A stretch of DNA of 64,000 bases. It comes from an uncultured Chryseobacterium sp. (GTDB lineage Bacteria; Bacteroidota; Bacteroidia; Flavobacteriales; Weeksellaceae). Shown here one piece after another: positions 60,766-64,000 of the stretch. The DNA is taken from NCBI GenBank assembly GCA_913778505.1, contig CAJYWD010000047.1, positions 1 through 64,000 on the forward strand, given 5' to 3'. The stretch's first letter is position 1, and every line of letters begins with the position of its first letter. The translations under genes and the position numbers were made by a program. The notes beneath the pieces were generated by a model. That model did not search any database, had not been told where the DNA came from, and worked only from the letters and a program-made list of their open reading frames with translations.

Positions 60766-61070
60766 CACGTGAGTTGGGGTAAAGGATTTATAAATCGCAA
60801 AGCCAAACAAAAAATTGATGATTTGATTGTCCATAATGAAGGTAGACAAACGTACTCCGACAAGCTCAGTGTAAACTACAAACTTATCAATGGGGAGACA
60901 AAAGTTTTGTTTTACTTTGATAAACGAAATCTAAGATTCGACGTAGTCAACTGGCACTGTTAGACCCAAAATCATTTTAGAGGGTATATTCCTATGTTTC
61001 TTTGCTATAATGACAATTCAGCATTGTAAGATCAATAATTTAATCAATTCCCTATCCCGAATTCAGGTTA
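60766..61070 (+). pseudogene. Decayed repeat / mobile-element remnant, copy 2
   Basis: Homologue in inverted orientation of 8505-8808 (see copy 1). It keeps a longer open stretch (60769-60963), TYSDKLSVNYKLINGETKVL then FYFDKRNLRFDVVNWHC, and ends at ATCCCGAATTCAGGTTA. No start codon with a credible leader and no match to a family I know; read as the 3' end of a dead gene. Confidence 0.7.
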
Positions 61071-61413
61071 TTTTAACCTCTCTGCTTTACAGCCTTAGAA
61101 AACCAGTACGGCTTATGTAGACCATTAACGTACAGATAGACCACTTTCGGAATTATAGTATATTTCGGAAATATTGCAAAGGGGTAATTTCTGAGATCAT
61201 TCGCACAACCATGCACGCTACCTGCTGCCAGAATCATTGCCGTTGCAGCCCGCACATCCTCTACTCTTGGTTTTGCCGCTCATAGACCCAGCATGGGCGG
61301 ACAGCGATTATATTTGGAGATTATTGTTAACTTTGATACATAAAATAATTTACCAGGTAGATTCCTGCACGCCGTGAGATCGGCAGGAATTGAAGTGATA
61401 ACAAAAACACAAT
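61071..61413. other. Intergenic DNA upstream of the HU-like gene
   Basis: A -7-like TAACTTTG at 61329-61336 and a leader hairpin ATTCCTGC...GCAGGAAT (61362-61391) lie before the HU-like start. No gene is supported in the rest. Confidence 0.5.
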
Positions 61414-61779
61414 ATGATGCCAGTTTTACATACCATCAAGGCTTATCTTCATGATAATACCTTCACGTCTCAAGATGTTACCAATTACATAGCCCGCACG
61501 GTAAGCGATCGCTCCCTGAGCATCAAAGAGGTTTGCGAAGCTGCTGTCAGCCGCGGCAATGCCGAAGTGGAAGCTGCGGCGATGCAGTACACCGTAGAAT
61601 TATTCCTAAAAGAAATGGCCTACCAGCTCTGCGACGGCTACTCCGTCAGCACAGGCTATTTCACAGCTTCTGCCCGGATCAAGGGTGTTTTCTCAGGTCC
61701 CGATGATCATTATGACCCGGCGAGGCACAGCCTCCGCTTCCAGATCACACAGGTGCGGTGTACAAGAATTGAAGCCTAG
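61414..61779 (+). CDS. HU/IHF-like DNA-binding domain protein
   Basis: 121 residues matching the N-terminal HU-like domain of a Bacteroidetes family: ISIKEVCEAAVSRG-type helix (SIKEVCEAAVSRGNAEVEAAAMQY), LCDGYSVSTGYFTASARIKGVF and DPARHSLRFQ. Longer family members continue with a DUF4469-type domain that is missing here, so this is a single-domain form or a truncation. Confidence 0.75.
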   Translation: MMPVLHTIKAYLHDNTFTSQDVTNYIARTVSDRSLSIKEVCEAAVSRGNAEVEAAAMQYTVELFLKEMAYQLCDGYSVSTGYFTASARIKGVFSGPDDHYDPARHSLRFQITQVRCTRIEA

Positions 61780-61925
61780 GTATATGATTAGCCCAATGAT
61801 GGCGCTGTAATGAGGATATAGAAACCGGCGAAAGCAGATAACGCACAAGGAAATGCTTTAGAATCCACTTGCATGAGCATCCTATTAAATTCAATAAAAC
61901 ACATATAAAACAAAAACACAGTACT

Positions 61926-62357
61926 ATGAACAAGCCCACCGACCGTAAAAACGAACTGGCCATGCAATTCCTCATCTTCCTGGATCAGCACATTGAGGAC
62001 GTGGTGAAAGGTCGCCAGACGGAATTCTTCAGTATCAGGACTATCGCCGATAACATGGCAGTTTCCCATACCCATTTTTCCTTTGTGATTAAGGATGTAC
62101 TGGGCCAGAAGCCCTGCCATTATTATGACCAGAAAATTATAGACAAGGCCAAGAATATGCTAGGCGAGCAGAATATGACTCCTGCGGATGTAGCACGCAG
62201 GCTGACCTACGATCCCAGCAATTTTTCCAAGTTCTTCAAAAAATGGACAGGTGAGACGCCCGGGCAGTATAAAAGCCACTATGGATCCGTCAATATCAGC
62301 GGGGAGGCAGTTGCTTGCGTCAACGGGTCACAGCCTGATCTTCCGTCAGACTCCTGA
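61926..62357 (+). CDS. AraC-type helix-turn-helix regulator, short
   Basis: 143 residues: a brief leader then the two HTH of the AraC family (FSIRTIADNMAVSHTHFSFVIKDVLGQKP and MTPADVARRLTYDPSNFSKFFKKWTGETPGQYK). There is no separate ligand-binding domain. Likely a DNA-binding protein acting with a partner or on its own. Tail is unstructured. Confidence 0.88.
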   Translation: MNKPTDRKNELAMQFLIFLDQHIEDVVKGRQTEFFSIRTIADNMAVSHTHFSFVIKDVLGQKPCHYYDQKIIDKAKNMLGEQNMTPADVARRLTYDPSNFSKFFKKWTGETPGQYKSHYGSVNISGEAVACVNGSQPDLPSDS

Positions 62358-62462
62358 AAAAACAGGAAGACATAGCGCCATAGATTGTCTTGAAATCCAG
62401 CATAGAGACCTTTGGCGAGCTGTAGCCGCATTCTCCGGCCGCATAGTAACGTTGGGAAGCAG

Positions 62463-63353
62463 TTACTTTGCTATGCCTTCCCTATGTACCAAATCCATAG
62501 AGAATGCGGGCAGGCAGATGGCCATATACTCGCAAGGTTCATTAAAGGGATTGGAATACCGCACACGTGCGCCTTTTGCTATCATGATACTTTGCCCTTT
62601 GTCAAGTATCACTGCCTCGCCGTCGATTTCAAAATGCTTCCTGCCAGAGATGATTATCGTAAACTCATCAAACTCCGGTGTCTGATGCGGCTCGCTCCAG
62701 CGGGGCGGCGCAACCATCCGGGCAATGGAAATATTGGATGTCTGAGTGGAGTTGCCCCAGTGTTCTTCTATTAGCTTTCCGTCCGTAGTGGGCACTACAA
62801 AAGGACTTGCCTGGATTCTGTACTTTTTCATATTCAGATCATCTTTTTTATTGATTTGATAGACAACATTCAATCTTTCCGGTTCATAAGCATAGGCCAC
62901 ATTGAGCTCACCTATCATTGTCGCCCCTAACTTTTCCATGGCTTTGCGAGAGCGGATATTATCCTTACCGACGTGGAAATTAACCGTAACTACGAACCGG
63001 AAAATATAATCCAGCATTAGTTTCTTCACCTGCGGATTCAGTGTCGAGCCCCAGAATTTTGTCGCATAAAATGTATAGCCAATGAATATGGAATGCTCTT
63101 CCGGGTCATAATCATAAAATCTTGTGCTTCCGGCAATCTCACCGGTATTTTTGTCAATGATTTTAAAAGCACCTCCACTTTCCATCGCACCCTGAAAGAA
63201 ATTCTCAAAAACCTCTCTTTTGTACCGGTCTTTATTGGGATGCTGTTCCCAAATTTCAGGGTCAGAAGCTACTGCAAACAATGGCTCAAAGTCATTTTCT
63301 ACTAACGGAATTAGTCTTACAAAGTCGTTTTCTAAGGTTGGTTGGATATTCAT
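62463..63353 (-). CDS. GNAT acetyltransferase fused to a cupin
   Basis: 296 residues in two parts. About 1-165 is a RimJ-like GNAT (RLIPLVENDFEPLFAVASDPEIWEQHP, IAGSTRFYD, NIRSRKAMEKLGA). About 175-296 is a cupin (WSEPHQTPEFDEFTIIISGRKHFEID, MIAKGARVRYSNP). Between them an internal methionine (DDLNMKKYR) could mark an ancestral second start. The fusion is unusual; the cupin may bind a small ligand that is acetylated or sensed. Confidence 0.82.
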   Translation of the reverse strand: MNIQPTLENDFVRLIPLVENDFEPLFAVASDPEIWEQHPNKDRYKREVFENFFQGAMESGGAFKIIDKNTGEIAGSTRFYDYDPEEHSIFIGYTFYATKFWGSTLNPQVKKLMLDYIFRFVVTVNFHVGKDNIRSRKAMEKLGATMIGELNVAYAYEPERLNVVYQINKKDDLNMKKYRIQASPFVVPTTDGKLIEEHWGNSTQTSNISIARMVAPPRWSEPHQTPEFDEFTIIISGRKHFEIDGEAVILDKGQSIMIAKGARVRYSNPFNEPCEYMAICLPAFSMDLVHREGIAK

Positions 63354-63442
63354 TTATTTGATGGATTTTGAATGATGGATGTTGGATGTCGGATTAAAAT
63401 TAAGAAATATCGAACCTAGAATTTCGAATCTTAAACCTTGAA

Positions 63443-64000
63443 TCAAAAAAGTATGGCTTTCTCCAGTTCTAATAGTTTCTGCTTTCGCCAGATTCCACCG
63501 CCGTAACCGGTCAATGTTCCGTTGGTTCCGATGACCCTGTGGCAAGGAATGACGATTGATATTTTATTAAGGCCGTTTGCGTTGGCAACCGCTCTCACCG
63601 CTTTTGGATTTCCGAGAATGTCTGCCTGTTGCTGATAACTCCTGGTGGTTCCGTAAGGTATCGTTCTCAGCATCTCCCAAACCTTCCTTTGAAAATCTGT
63701 CCCAACGGGAGCAAGCGGAACGGTAAAATCCAGTCTTTTTCCCTCGAAATATTGCGTTAATTCTGTTTCTAAAGTTTTGAAATGGGGATTCTCACCTTGA
63801 ATAATATTCGCTTCGAAGTATTTTGATATTTCTTCCAATTCTTTAGTTAATGATTTTCTGTCGGAGTATTCTAAGAGACAAATTCCGTTTTCATTGGCAC
63901 AGGCAATCATTGTCCCGAGCGGCGTTTCGATTCTTTTGAGGTCAATTATCTTCCCGAATTTTGAATTCCTGGGCGATACTCCAATGATGGATTTGAAGCT
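63443..64000 (-). CDS. Ada-like AraC-HTH/methylated-DNA-protein methyltransferase (partial)
   Basis: The track begins this gene at an internal Met (63910). The frame is open upstream to the window end: ...SFKSIIGVSPRNSKFGKIIDLKRIETPLGTM, the end of an AraC-type HTH. The C-terminal part carries the alkyl-acceptor PCHRVIG and RAVANANGLN. This is a bifunctional Ada-like repair protein that moves alkyl groups from O6-alkylguanine to its Cys. The N-terminus lies outside the window. Confidence 0.9.
   Translation of the reverse strand, partial: SFKSIIGVSPRNSKFGKIIDLKRIETPLGTMIACANENGICLLEYSDRKSLTKELEEISKYFEANIIQGENPHFKTLETELTQYFEGKRLDFTVPLAPVGTDFQRKVWEMLRTIPYGTTRSYQQQADILGNPKAVRAVANANGLNKISIVIPCHRVIGTNGTLTGYGGGIWRKQKLLELEKAILF

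Noticed and set aside
60769-60963. 64-aa plus-strand ORF as a gene
   Set aside because: Its homologue at 8533-8724 is broken, there is no credible start, and both lie in a longer conserved nucleotide repeat; kept as a remnant.
1-64000. Prophage or genomic island spanning the window
   Set aside because: No integrase, phage structural genes, or transfer genes; most content is housekeeping, with only isolated AT-rich genes.

Overview
The window looks like chromosomal DNA of a flavobacterium of the Weeksellaceae, most like Chryseobacterium or a close relative. This rests on AT-rich intergenic DNA, Bacteroidetes-type -7 boxes (TAnnTTTG), protein families typical of the group (DUF5606, MutS2 without Smr, kdp with an outer-membrane barrel), and dispersed repeats I associate with these genomes. 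No database was searched. There is no integrase, phage module, CRISPR array or rRNA; one tRNA gene (Leu, CAA) is present.

Layout. 0-8.5 kb: a partial antitoxin-like gene, a GldA-like ABC ATPase, a ~105-bp tandem array, an ECF sigma factor with a membrane partner, ruvX-def, DUF5606, a BtuF-like receptor, an fRMsr-type GAF protein, a conserved unknown, a PhnP-like hydrolase and tRNA-Leu. 8.5-21 kb: a decayed repeat, a small winged-helix-like protein, a Nudix-type regulator, then the potassium-pump (Kdp) block on the minus strand: three small upstream ORFs, kdpF, kdpA, kdpB, kdpC, a barrel protein, a stand-alone KdpD sensor half and a separate HAMP-PAS histidine kinase. An NtrC-type response regulator lies upstream, directly behind the oxidative pentose-phosphate genes gnd-zwf-pgl (21-25 kb).

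25-37 kb: mutS2, small membrane and secreted proteins, an AI-2E exporter, an RsmI-like methylase, a dicarboxylate symporter, a tyrosine phosphatase, an arsenic-response operon with two matching operator-like sites, and dnaA. 37-41.5 kb: a thioesterase, a secreted GH43-like/F5-8C protein and a very AT-rich lone OLD-family ATPase-TOPRIM nuclease, the likeliest phage-defence gene here.

41.8-51.9 kb is the most interesting block. On one strand it carries an esterase with an N-terminal glycogen-binding-like domain, an M17 aminopeptidase, a small membrane protein, an ATP-grasp ligase, a second esterase, a second ATP-grasp ligase, a YbdK/GCS2 carboxylate-amine ligase, a class-I glutamine amidotransferase, a third ATP-grasp-like ligase and a short secreted protein. 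Four predicted ATP-dependent amide-bond-forming enzymes plus hydrolases point to synthesis and trimming of an unidentified peptide-like metabolite.

52-64 kb: YetF with a zinc ribbon, a HAD phosphatase, a BNR-type secreted protein, an amino-acid permease, PnuC, small unknowns, a nitronate-monooxygenase-like enzyme, a HipA-like kinase overlapping a DUF3037 gene, a second copy of the decayed repeat, an HU-like protein, an AraC-type regulator, a GNAT-cupin fusion and an Ada-like repair protein running off the end.

Across the window, several repeat types lie between genes: a hairpin family (seven copies), 7-bp-periodic simple repeats, and other palindromes. Two genes (kdpB and the GldA-like ATPase) appear to carry such repeat sequence in frame inside the coding region.
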